64,000 nt of DNA from Psococerastis gibbosa. Taxonomy: Eukaryota; Arthropoda; Insecta; Psocodea; Psocidae. The stretch covers positions 18,346,855-18,410,854 of the forward strand of contig OZ020491.1 in the NCBI GenBank assembly GCA_963971405.1, written 5' to 3'. How positions within the stretch are numbered: the stretch's first letter is position 1; each line of letters starts with the position of its first letter. Below, piece after piece: positions 13,201-32,518 of this stretch. The translations under genes were made by a program, and so were the position numbers. The notes below the pieces were generated by a model. The model did not search any database and was not told the DNA's origin. It was given only the letters and a program-made list of their open reading frames with translations.

Positions 13201-16200
13201 CTTCACTCTTAGGTGGCCAATAACTCTCTACCATATTATAACTTAATTTATAATAGATAAGTTAAGTATCTACATAATAGTCTCCTTAAAATATGGCAGA
13301 GACTTATTAATGATGTCTGCTACCACGTCGGCACCACGATTAGTGAAGCAAATTAGCCGCTTAATTTTTCCTTAACCACTTCTTAAAAATTAAACTTAAC
13401 AGCATGAAATAACAAACATTACCTGAACGTCCTTGGGCGAATGTGTCACACAATTAACACAGATGGACAGCAACAACTCCTGCGCCGGTTTCATAAGCTT
13501 CGGATTTTGTAACCACATTTCCAAGCGTGGCGCTGCTAAAACGCGGATCTCTAACATCCCAGCAGTAGACGCTAAGAGCTTGAGGTAGTTTCTAGTGACA
13601 CTTTCCGGTGTCTGCCGCCGGTTCCCAACTAAATCCAACACAATTTGCTCCACCGCATCTAGAGATTTTGAAAAACGCGGGAACACTGGAATATCTGATG
13701 AACCATTCCCTGCGCCACCTGTAGAACACAAAACGGTTAGACTCAGCTATCGAGCCGAACGAACAGGCTAATGAGACTGAGTAAATTTGAAAAGACCCCA
13801 AATAAAGTTTTAATCAACTATCCATAACCGCATGACATGGAAGAACTACTGCTTTCAAAAACAGTGTCGACACAACAAGAGAATCGACCATTAGTGGAGA
13901 AAATAGCGAGAATGGGCCTGCAATGGTTCGTACACGCAAAGCGAATGCGTAATAACAGGAAATAGCTAGAGAAAGAAAGAAGGAGAAGAGATACAGAAAC
14001 CAGACTGAGAACGATCTCAGAAGAGTGGGACAGGTACTGGAGGAAATGGTGAATAATTAGAACTAGAGTGATAGGAGGGATCACGTATCACACCCGGGAA
14101 AATGTAGGCGAGTAATGATGATGATGAACACAGAATATGAATACCAAGTGGAAATAGCTACAAAAAACTAGTACACGAAATACACGCCAAGTAAGTATAT
14201 ATACTACAGTAACACAAGAACAGTAACATGCAGGACAATTATAAGACTATGGACCTGGGACGAATTCCAAAAATTACATTAATGAATTATGTATATTTAG
14301 GTATTGAGTGCTAAGCTCTGGCCGCTGGCCGCCGCTGGCATGATAACAATAATAATGATAATAATAATAATACGTGTATTAAACCAAAAAACACATTTCA
14401 CATTCTTCTAATAACTGGTGCCACAAAGCCAAATAATACTAAAGTATATAAGTACATAGGTATTTTTTTCTTTTGAAGGACTCTTTTTGAACCCAGGCCT
14501 ACTAAGAGTGGCCCATAGGTCCCTCGTCCAATGCCAACGATCTCGTGGATTTCGGACATTATTTGTATTGTTTCCGTATGCATTTTTGGCCATTGGCAAA
14601 CTGGTATACGTTCTCGATGTCAACCTACACCGGCTACAAGCGATAATGGGCAAGCTGAGACAAGCTTACCATTAACGCCATGAAACAGGTGAAAGCATGA
14701 CTTAACCAAGTACAGATACGAGTCCAGTACATAGGTGAGTCAGAGTTGTAAAGAAAGCGCTCCAGACATTTAGAGCTGGAGTGTTGAGATCCAAATGAAT
14801 TATGCATTAATTAGGTAAACAATTCATCATTTTAACAACAGACTGTTTAACTCAATAATACGCAGGATTACATGGCACATAGGATGTAAAGAATGTTATG
14901 AAATGAAATTATATTAGGCCATTTTAACTACATACAGTGCAGTGTTACAGTACAGTTACTGAATACGCCCGGCACCGTCAAAACTATATAATAACTATAT
15001 ATATAGATAAAAAAACCAACATTAAATTACGTTCGCATACCTTCATCGTCCTCATCTAAATTAATAGTCAACGGACTCTCTGCTCTGCATATCCCAAGTG
15101 GACCCATCTCCGGCACAAGCAAGTTAATATTGGCCGGAGGTAGCTTGGTTCCAAAACCAGTCAACAGATTATTTACAAATCCCTTGCATTCTGTCTGGTC
15201 TACCCACACTCGCTCCGCCATTGCATCCTCGACGTATAGCTTGATAAATGTTGTAGGCCAATGTTTGCTGTCCAAGTAGCCCCGAGAAAGAAGATTGCAC
15301 GCAAGAACTGCTACTAAAGGGTTTCCTTTACTCTAAAAGTAAAAATAAAATTTAGATTAAAAAACATTGCAGCTTAAAAAATTATTGTTTTGAATTTTCA
15401 AATGACAGCATTGAATTTAATTGGCGAATGAAGTTTAGCAAAAAAAAATGTAAGTTATAAAGTCAGACAAACTACTAAGGTCGTGATCACAGGCAACCAC
15501 GTTTTATGTTCTTGATATTAGGGCTCTAAATACATTATAGATAACTTATAATACAACTTAAGTTGTGAGCATACTTTAAAGTTATGTTGTGGATCTCTTC
15601 GCAGCATTACTGTTAAAGCTTGCGTGACTAATTCTGAAGCAAACATGGAAGGCTTTAATTTAGCTATGCATATAAGTCCCATGGTAATGATGGCATCAGG
15701 CTTCCATTTCGTACTTTTCAAAGTCTTTAATGCTCCGCATATAGTTTGAGCCTAAAAAGAAATACACAGGTAAAGAAGTTACTTTATATCTCTTCATTTT
15801 AGAATGTACAACAGAAATTATATTAAGAAATTAAAAATAAAGTTTTCGTAACAAATACCCATCGAGGTGTCAAGTCCATGTTCAAAAACAAAGCAAAAAT
15901 GCTTAGATTTAAAAATTTTAAGACAAGCTAATCATGCTATTCTTGGGAACTAATTCTTGATGCACTCTATCAGTAATATAATATAAAGCTAATTTAAATT
16001 TGAAAATGGTATACTAACCGCCTTATCCAACTGGTTGGCCTGAAAACAATCCAACACAGAGCTGACCAACTCTGATGGTTCGACGTCTATAGTCTGCGTT
16101 TCCCATAAATCAATGCCTCCCGAAGAAGTAGGTGAAGATGTAGAGCTTCTGCCAAGGTTGGAAGATCCTCCTACCACAGACTTTGATTTCTTTGTAGGAA

Positions 16201-16633
16201 TTAGTGGCAAACTGCTGGATGACCCTTCCCTCTTACGCTCTCCCGATGCTAAACAATAAAGATCAAGTACACATGCATAAAAATATTGAATTCGTTTTCA
16301 ATCACAAGCTGTTGTTTAAGAAGGAAACAGAAGTGGAGAACATATTTTTTTTTTCAAACTCATTCATTCTTTTGGTAGTCTGCTACCTGGTAATTTCAGG
16401 TTCTGCAATAGTAGGTATGGACACTTATTGCTTATAAAAAAATTATTAGAAAATATCAAAGTTGGGTTGATGTTCTCAGAAAACAAAGTAAAGGCTGTAA
16501 AATACTTACTTGTAGGGATGGGTCTTTTGGATGCATCACTCCCGCCGGATTTCGCACCTAAAACAAATAAGTCAGAGGGAAAATGCTGGGTCTTGGGTTT
16601 TCCTCGTCCTGCAGAACCCTTACCCCGTTCCAT
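7216..16633 (-). CDS. INTS1: Integrator complex subunit 1, N-terminal ~817 residues (9 exons)
   Basis: INTS1 is the large scaffold of the nuclear Integrator complex, which cleaves snRNA 3' ends and attenuates paused Pol II transcripts. Coding exons on the minus strand: 16633-16510, 16248-16019, 15751-15575, 15332-15041, 13718-13423, 13050-12478, 11830-11624, 10178-9850, 7438-7216. All have GT-AG borders and agree in phase, giving about 817 codons. The start is the ATG at 16633 (MERGKGSAGRGK). Family blocks in order are LKPSMFASELVTQAL, EMWLQNPKLMKPAQELL, NELSNSRNPNNM, YYKVDSWPPESERA, ELADQLVKRSAG, LPPGYTPP, YWKAWIM, AWEKYPTLRMLMEMCIT and EFEKHLAAASSKATITE, collinear with human INTS1. The last donor, at 7215, points to further exons beyond the left edge, so more than half of the protein is outside. 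Introns hold LINE, SINE and LTR elements. The head-to-head neighbour is EFTUD2. Confidence 0.95.
7545..8990 (+). mobile_element. 5'-truncated non-LTR retrotransposon (Jockey/CR1-like RT)
   Basis: This piece lies in the INTS1 intron between exons 9 and 8, opposite to the gene. Reverse transcriptase blocks are readable: DKSKAFDSVNHDVLL at 7676, SGVPQGSVLGPLLF near 7850, YADDLQLY near 7940. After a frame break near 8170 the thumb and C-terminal region (8230-8760) ends with a WNSLDKEIR...FKSQLLKKLL type tail. About 215 bases of 3' UTR end in a TTATTATT run at 8970-8990. The endonuclease and the 5' half are missing. A rearranged scrap at 7545-7610 resembles the post-YADD region. Confidence 0.85.
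9140..9730 (-). mobile_element. RTE-type LINE C-terminal fragment
   Basis: A 190-codon minus ORF encodes IEEARNVMIKMQKVL, LRLRMVKCYVF, LYGMEGWTL and a degenerate LRISWRDRVPNAEV block, ending in a GHVIKNEKYN-like motif. This is the usual end of arthropod RTE-type reverse transcriptases, beyond the catalytic domain. The fragment is truncated at both ends. It lies between INTS1 exons 8 and 9, in the same orientation as the gene. Confidence 0.8.
9770..9842 (+). repeat. Repeat B (small TIR element end) next to INTS1 exon 8 donor
   Basis: The stretch with ATGTCCCATCTGTCCTGTAT followed by AGAACTCTAA matches one end of the short TIR element at 49798-49978, and also 11440-11582 and 45165-45225. It ends within about 10 bp of the exon 8 donor (exon end 9850). 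Confidence 0.5.
10190..10985. other. INTS1 intron sequence, mostly unassigned
   Basis: This holds an AAATAAATAAAT tract (10204-10230), a GAAAGAAAGAAA tract (10620-10636) and sequence beside each that looks like LINE 3' tails in minus orientation. I recognise no exon or intact element. Confidence 0.4.
10990..11340 (+). mobile_element. LINE 3' fragment (R1/I-like C-terminus and tail)
   Basis: A plus frame at about 11038-11206 encodes an AEHLLCKCSALWRERL zinc-knuckle-like segment, then DLQQVKAIGLENL and a stop. This is the usual C-terminus of R1/I/Jockey-group LINEs. The 3' UTR (GACTTTATAGTCTTATTGTT) ends in a CATTT repeat at 11312-11340. The same 3' tail recurs at 48060-48160. It lies in the INTS1 intron between exons 7 and 8. 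Confidence 0.75.
11440..11582 (+). repeat. Repeat B copy next to INTS1 exon 7 donor
   Basis: The block CCCATCTCTCCAATATAGAG followed by CTCTAAG, and the inner GAATCCTGGGGCC, match the element at 49798-49978. It ends about 40 bp from the exon 7 donor (exon end 11624). Confidence 0.5.
12175..12345 (+). mobile_element. tRNA-derived SINE, family 1
   Basis: The sequence has a pol III A box (TAGCGTAGTGGTACGG) and a B box (GGTTCGAGTCCC) with tRNA-like spacing. A tRNA-unrelated body and a TATTTATTTATT tail follow. Two further copies form the inverted pair at 37560-38175. It lies in the INTS1 intron between exons 6 and 7, antisense to the gene. It is a SINE head rather than a tRNA gene, because no acceptor stem closes. 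Confidence 0.75.
13130..13345 (+). repeat. Palindromic-MITE core copy beside a tRNA-like B box
   Basis: Positions 13215-13340 carry the core hairpin sequence shared with the fold-back elements at 55402-55641 and 63230-63447 (blocks CTCTACCATATTATAACTTA, TATCTACATAATAG, GATGTCTGCTACCACGTC). A GGTTCGAATCTCC box lies just upstream (13190). It looks like half of a MITE next to a SINE remnant, in the INTS1 intron between exons 5 and 6. Confidence 0.5.
13740..14470. other. INTS1 intron 4 sequence, unassigned
   Basis: I see no exon here. A purine-rich stretch (13960-14060), an ATGATGATGATGA run (14116) and an AATAATAATAAT microsatellite (14347-14372) hint at an old LINE 3' end, but no reading frame supports it. 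Confidence 0.3.
14480..14725 (+). repeat. Dispersed repeat C, copy 1
   Basis: This matches 25655-25880 closely over its length (shared blocks AGTGGCCCA, AGGTCCC, GTCCAA, GGACATTATTT, CTGGTATACGTTC, AAGCGATAATGG, CAAGCTGAGACA, GCATGACTTAACCAAGTACA). It also matches 63500-63612 in reverse orientation. It is non-coding. It is possibly a SINE body, but I see no clear pol III boxes. Confidence 0.55.
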
Positions 16634-18226
16634 TTTATTTTAAGCCTCTTTTAATTATTAATAAAATAACATTAGACAATCCGACAATGCTAAGTGTGAA
16701 AGTGTCAACAAATCATTGGTACAAAGTACAAAATACAAATGGCGGCATTATTACTATCACAGACTAGTGAAATCTAAATGTAAATGTAAATGAAATTCAA
16801 TAAACATTAATACATATTATTATAATGAAATAGACAATAATAAATATTTATTCTATGATAATAACTGAAAAATGCATTTAATTAAAATTGGTTAATTATT
16901 ATAATTAATAAAATAGTTTGTAATTTTGTATTTCGTATTTTGTTTGTAAATATAGTAAACAATATGGCGCCCAAATCGTTATAAGAACGTTTATGAGAGA
17001 TTTTAAAATCTTCATAATCTCAATCAAACTCTTAGGACGCATATCACGTTTGTTTGAAAACTGCGATAAATTAAGGTAAATTTTTAAAAGCTTAATTCCA
17101 GATAAGGTGCTTAGCTATTGAGAAAGAAAGAGCTCCTTCTCGACGCCCGGCGCGGCAAGACGTCCATTGGTACAGCCTAACATCTAACTTATATGGAAAT
17201 AATAATTATTGCTTTCCAATTTATACGTAGTATAAGGAAAGCTTTGTGACGGTCGATATTTTCGATTCCGAGATTTCAACGGATTTACACGTTTTAAGGT
17301 CCCAGGAACCCAAAAAAGTGGTTTTTACGAAATGTCTGCCTGTCGCTCTGTATGTCTGTCTGTCTGTTCATCGATTTCCGGGCAAACTACTCTGTGGATT
17401 TGGCATGTAGGTTCACAAAAATCATACCTCGGGACCATTTTTTTTATTTGAGGCTAACTCAATTTGGGGGGGGGGTTATTCTCAAAAAACGTCTAAAAAA
17501 ATTATTTCTCAAAAACGGCTCCAACGATTTCTTTTAAATTTTCTCATATATTGTAGTCGTTATTAATATTGACAAAATGCGGGGGGTCGTTTGCCCCTTG
17601 ATAGTTTGCTTCTGGGGGTAAAAATATAAAAATAACTACATTTTAATGAAAAATGACTAAAAAATAATTTTTCTGCGAAACCTTTCTATCGATGATTTCT
17701 ACCTTCAGGCATGTTTTAGGTGTTAAATTAAGTAACGAACCCAGATAGGTTGCTTTCCCAAAGAAATATTTGGTTTTGCACAAAAAATTATTTTTTGAAA
17801 AAATAGAAAATTCGCGCTCAAATTCACAAATTCATTGCGTGCCTGCCAGTGCCTGCCATTATTGCTGTGCGGTAATTAATGTGTTGGTCTGACCTATCTA
17901 GAATTTACCTCACTTCCAGTGACGTTAGGTGGACAACCCCCCCCCCCCCCCGCGAGATATCGGAAATATAACCACTGGAAAATTATTTACCATGAAATTA
18001 CTCATATTCTCTACTAACGTTGTTAAATTGGAAAGCATGTTTGAGTAAACTCGGACCGGTTCTTGTAAACTGTGAAACTAATAACTTTTTGGCAATTCAT
18101 TTTCTGTTCTTGACACTAAGCAAAGAGAATGCGGTCTCCTATTTACAGTATGCCAAAGCAGAGCAATGCCTTATCAATAAGCAAATAATAAGTTATAGCA
18201 TTATATTTTTATTTAAGGTTCTAATC
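16634..18226. promoter_or_regulatory. Divergent intergenic region between INTS1 and EFTUD2
   Basis: The start codons of INTS1 (16633, minus) and EFTUD2 (18227, plus) face away from each other across 1.6 kb, so both promoters should lie here. No TATA box stands out. The EFTUD2 side has an AG at 18216 that could be a 5'-UTR acceptor. The spacer holds a repeat-A copy (17215-17640), a G-run (17467-17476) and a C-run (17938-17951). Confidence 0.45.
17215..17640 (-). repeat. Dispersed repeat A, copy 2
   Basis: This is the reverse orientation relative to copy 1. It has TTATACGTAGTATAAGGAAA, AGCTTTGTGACGG, GATTTACACGTTTT, a GTCTGTCTGTCTGTTC tract and CTCAAAAACGGCTCCAACG. It is collinear with 41345-41770 read backwards. 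Confidence 0.6.
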
Positions 18227-28087
<9,861 letters not shown>

Positions 28088-28114
28088 TTGCGGTACATAC
28101 GATTGAAGAGACTA

Positions 28115-28120
28115 AATAAA
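28115..28120 (+). terminator. EFTUD2 polyadenylation signal
   Basis: A canonical AATAAA lies 28 bases after the EFTUD2 stop codon, implying a very short 3' UTR. Confidence 0.65.
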
Positions 28121-28130
28121 CGATTCTACT

Positions 28131-28657
28131 GAGTCATGACAGTGGCAGTACTACCATTTCAGTTTTATAAGCGGAGATAAAATAACGCAGCAATAAGTTT
28201 AATTATTTAAGTAAATCTCAAATCCTCTGGAAAATCCAGTGTCATGGCTACTTTACGAAAGTTTATGAACCTTGAGTAGGAGTGAAACCTGAAAACAATT
28301 AATGTCAGCCCGCAGTTTTGCTGATTATTGGATCAATTTTTCTTTACATTTCACTATTAAACTGTTAATAAACGAAACTGTAATTTTAATAAAACAACAT
28401 AAATCGTGAAAATGGTTGTCAAACCCCTATTTTAAAAATTAATTACATGGCTTCCCTATCCAAAGCAACTTTAATTGCCAATTAACAGAAGGATGTTTGG
28501 AATTATCTGTACGTTCCGAATACTTTGCGAGACATAGTTACACCGAATAGTATGTTACATAACTAGGAAAACAACGGTAGTGTCACACACAATATTCGTA
28601 CTTCTGTGGCCGCCAACACTTAAAAATCAACATGACCTTTTTTAATACTTTACCCGG
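28131..28657. other. Spacer between EFTUD2 and the SPC24-like gene
   Basis: The two genes are tail-to-tail here. The region should hold the 3' UTR of the minus gene. It is AT-rich, and I see no element or exon. Confidence 0.4.
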
Positions 28658-31600
28658 CTACTCAATCTGCATCTTAGACAATTCAAGCGCTGCCAATTCG
28701 AGGTCCTGGTCCCTAGTACAGGCTTGAACGATCCGTTCCCAAATCTTGTCGGATATCGCTGGGTCAGTCGTCTCAAAGTCGAATGGAAGGAGTTTGCTTT
28801 CACCAGGGGTGGAACCTTTTAACCCAACAACTGAAAATTAGTTAAGGAATATTTTCAATTAAATGAAGAAGAGCTATTGTGTGAATTTGTGGATCAACTA
28901 AAAAAAAAATCCAATAAAATACTATACATAGCAAACGGCAGACAAGGCAGTACCCAGTGAGGTAAATTCGTATAACTGCAGAAATGGAGGTCCCTTAAGT
29001 CATAAGTCAGGTATTGGCCATTTTAAAAATACAATGGTATTCTCGGCGTCGTTACAACTCTATTACGTCAAACAGAAACACAGAAACATACAATACGGTA
29101 CATAAGATATAAACTCAACTGTTGTAGTTGTGGTCAAAAAATTCAGGCACGGAGTACGGGCGGTTCACACCAAGAAGCCTAATCACGCGCTTCCTAAATT
29201 GGGATGGTGTTAAAGTTGGAAGCCTTAGGAGGCTGGGTAGGTGGTTATACAACCTCGCACCTAAGTGGTGGGGTAAATTTCCCATGGCGGCTGTACGGTA
29301 TTGCTCCTGGTGCAAGTCACCCCCACTCCGTGTCTGATGGTGGTGAGTTTCTGCATTAAAAGCATATTTGTGTAAGTGCCTACGAGTATACGTCAGGGTC
29401 TCGAGTATAAACACTGATGCCAGAGGGAGGATATCGAGTTTCTCGAATAAGGGTCGACAAGACACTCGTTGATCCCATGTCCCAATCAGAGCTCTAATGG
29501 CACGCTTTTGGACTTTGAAAACCCGATCGGACTCAATGGCGCTTCCCCATGTTGCTATCCCATAGCGCATTCTGGAGTCAAAAACAGCAAAATAAACAAT
29601 TTTTAGTACGTCTTGGCTAACGAGAGGCTGCAGAGTGCGCAGGAGGAAGATACAGGAAGATAATTTAGCGCATAACTTGTGAATGTGTGGTCGCCAGGTC
29701 AACATATGATCAATATTAAGGCCCAGAAAAGACACGGTAAGAGCAGCTGGAAGATCTATCCCATCGGAAACCAGGTTAATTGCTTCCTTGTTGAGGTTGG
29801 CTAACTGAAATGTCATAAATTCTGTCTTTTGTGCCTTAAAAACAAGATCATGAGCTTTTAGCCAACCTGAAACTGCATTTAAGATGGAACAACCACGCGT
29901 TTGGGCCGTAGGGTTGTCCGGCGCTGGAATCAATATGGATGCATCGTCTGCGTATAGGCTGAGAAATAGGTCCCAAGGGGAAGGCATGGTGGCACGTTCG
30001 AAATTATTGATGTACGCGAGGAAGAGGGCTGGCCCAAGGATACTACCCTGAGGGACGCCTGTAGGTACAGGACACCAGGTGTCGCCGTCCAGCACCTTCT
30101 GATCCCGGCCGGTTAGGTAAGAACGAAACCAGTCATTTGCTCCCCCTCACTCCCATACTTTCTAGGGTGAGTAGAAGCTTATCGTGATTCAATGTGTCAA
30201 AAGCACGGGAAAGTTATTAAAAATTACACTCGGGCACCCTGTATAGGCAATCAATGGTGATTAGGCTGTCCAAGACGTCCAGCGCTGTTATTTCTACTTT
30301 GCGCTCAGTTGATAAATTAATTAAGTCCGTACGGGCTTTAAATGCTATATTCGGTTTGAGATAGATACAGCTACCACCATGGCCAAGTTCACCCAAATTC
30401 TCGTTTGTCCTAACGAAAGAGCAGGCTATGTTATAACCTTCAAGCGAGACAAGCTCCTCTGGCCGTAGACAATGCTCAGTGAGACAGACTATGTCAACCT
30501 GTTCTTTCTTTAAGATATGCGGTAATATAGTGATTTTGTTTTTTAGTGATTGGATATTATGGTGGTAGACTGTCAGATTCGGTTCGGCTCCCTTCTCCTT
30601 ATTGTAGGTTGCTGCATTAGTACGTGGGATAAGTTTTTTAGCGCATTACCAAAAATATATTTCCCATTTAGATTAAGATGTACGCCATCATTAGCATAGT
30701 GATTGGGATTAATGATCGAGGAGACGTCCAAGAAAGTTACTCGTAAGCATCTGCACACCCACTTAATTGACTCATTTATTAAGATTTATGCTAACATCAC
30801 GACGAAAAAGAATAGATGACACGAAAATTTTGGCCCTAGGAAAGGCCCTAATATACTCTTCTATCAGGTACCAATGGTCGTCAAGAATCTGGTCCAGATT
30901 TCGTTTTTGCCGTAGGTTGTTGGATCCGACGTGTAGAATGACTGATTTTGGGCCTTCCGCCTTGGCCTTAAAGCCAATTTAACTTGTTACTAAACAATAG
31001 CTTACACAATAAGGTTTATTATTTAAACCATCTGGGTAACAAGCGATCTGACAGATTCCCAACCTAAAAAATAAGTTGAAACCAGCTTGCACATTTAACT
31101 TCTTTTTCTCTTAAAAAATTTGCACAGTAACTAGTATCTGCAAAATAAATGTATTGGCCGATGCAGATGCAGTCATCTAGTCGTGATCTCATAGCTGGCA
31201 ATGGAAAATCCCGCCCATAAGTATCAGATCAAACTCTAGCCGCGCCCTTTTGCATTAATTAACCGGGCCCTCTAGGCTAATTTAACAAGGAAATGAAAAA
31301 GGATACAGCCACGGACGGTGTTCTCTTGACATTTGTATATGGCTCGAGTGCCTGTGACCTCCATATAAACATTAAGCAATTTTCTGAAACAGGTAAAAGC
31401 ACAATATAAAATACGTACAGTCTTCATCACCATTGGCTACCAATGTCTTGCAGGAGGCTAACGAATTCACTACCGTGACGATTAGTTGTTGTTGGTACCA
31501 GCAGCTACTACTATTGACCGCAACTTCTCAAATCTCAATGATTTTAGCATAATAGGTCTAGGCCTAACTGCATTTAATATCACCCATCAATGTAGAATAG

Positions 31601-32061
31601 ACCTACCCATTTAAAACATTAACCCATAAGGAAATAGAAAGCATGCGAAGAGCCATCAATAAATAGGGCAAAAAAGTCTGGCAATCCTAGTGGCCTAGTA
31701 GGCAGGCGGACTGGGAGGTTTACTACTTTACAACGTACTTGTATTTAATAAAATCCTCATTATTTTCAGGTGGCAGTCCTTGTGATTCTATCTTCTCCAA
31801 ATCCGTTATAGTTTTTCTCACTTTCTCCTTCTCATCTTGAACCCGTTTTAACTTGGCTCTTAATGCTACGACACTCTCTTCTTCATCATTCATCTCTTCT
31901 TGCCTTCTCCGTCTTTCCGCTCTCAGCTCATTGAGGCGCTTTTGATCACAATTAACCGTCATATCCAACTCCTGCTTTAACCGTACATCGTCTTCAAACG
32001 ATATTCCTTGCATTACCTTTTTGATGCTGGCAAGAATCTCGTAACACTGTTTAGAACCCAT
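28658..32061 (-). CDS. Short coiled-coil protein, probable kinetochore subunit SPC24
   Basis: Two exons are clear. 32061-31739 starts MGSKQCYEILASIKK and is followed by a charged, heptad-rich coiled coil (Arg/Glu/Lys, about residues 30-90). 28830-28658 ends ISDKIWERIVQACTRDQ...MQIE and a stop. The C-terminal exon has the small-domain pattern of SPC24 (an xVGLKG strand, a PFDF strand, then a helix with ISDxxW), and the N-terminal coiled coil fits too. SPC24 pairs with SPC25 in the Ndc80 complex at the kinetochore. The phases (2 out, 1 in) need a middle exon. A 29-nt candidate at 31469-31441 fits both phases but has a weak acceptor. The total would be about 174 residues, against about 197 in human. 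A LINE occupies the intron. Family assignment is tentative. Confidence 0.55.
29040..31000 (-). mobile_element. CR1-like LINE with SGNH-hydrolase segment, internally deleted
   Basis: Read on the minus strand from 31000. First comes a piece with VILHVGSNNL (block III of SGNH/GDSL hydrolases), then, after a stop, HYANDGVHLN (block V, Asp-x-x-His) near 30690. An APE-type endonuclease N-terminus (HNIQSLKNK, VDIVCLTEHCL) follows near 30560-30450. The sequence then jumps at about 30235-30220 into RT (TGVPQGSILGP near 30050, YADDASIL near 29960) and runs to the RT C-terminus at 29115. The endonuclease core and the RT fingers are deleted. Esterase-like ORF1 domains are known in some CR1-group LINEs. 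It is intronic to the SPC24-like gene and in the same orientation. Confidence 0.8.
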
Positions 32062-32518
32062 AACTTCCAAAATGTAGTTAATATTTTTAAGTTTAATTGT
32101 AAAAAAAACCAGCTGTTCCACTTTTTGTAAATTTGTTTATTTCATTTTTTGTTTATTTAGGATTTATGGCGCGCAAAAAATCAAGGTCATATGGTCTCCA
32201 AGGTGGCAACTTATAATATAAAACATTGATTTAAAAAAAATCGAATCCTGCTTGCAATATGCCATTTTGGGGTAAATAACTACATAATTAATTAATTATT
32301 TATAATTGTTTATCATATAATTTAGCTTTAATCTGTTTTATCAATATATATATTTAATGATATATATTAGAGATATATGTTGCTATTGGTAAGTTGGTTC
32401 ACTGTCAAAATAAAATAAATGGCGATGTTTTAAGTTTTAATTTTATATAAATCCGTGGTTTTAAGTCACTGACAAGAAAATAATAATTTCATAAAAAACA
32501 GTTAAATTTTTACATATA
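32062..32518. promoter_or_regulatory. Probable bidirectional promoter, SPC24-like / PITPNC1
   Basis: Only 457 bp separate the divergent start codons (32061 minus, 32519 plus). The sequence is very AT-rich with TATA-like runs (32346-32380), but no single core element stands out. Confidence 0.5.
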
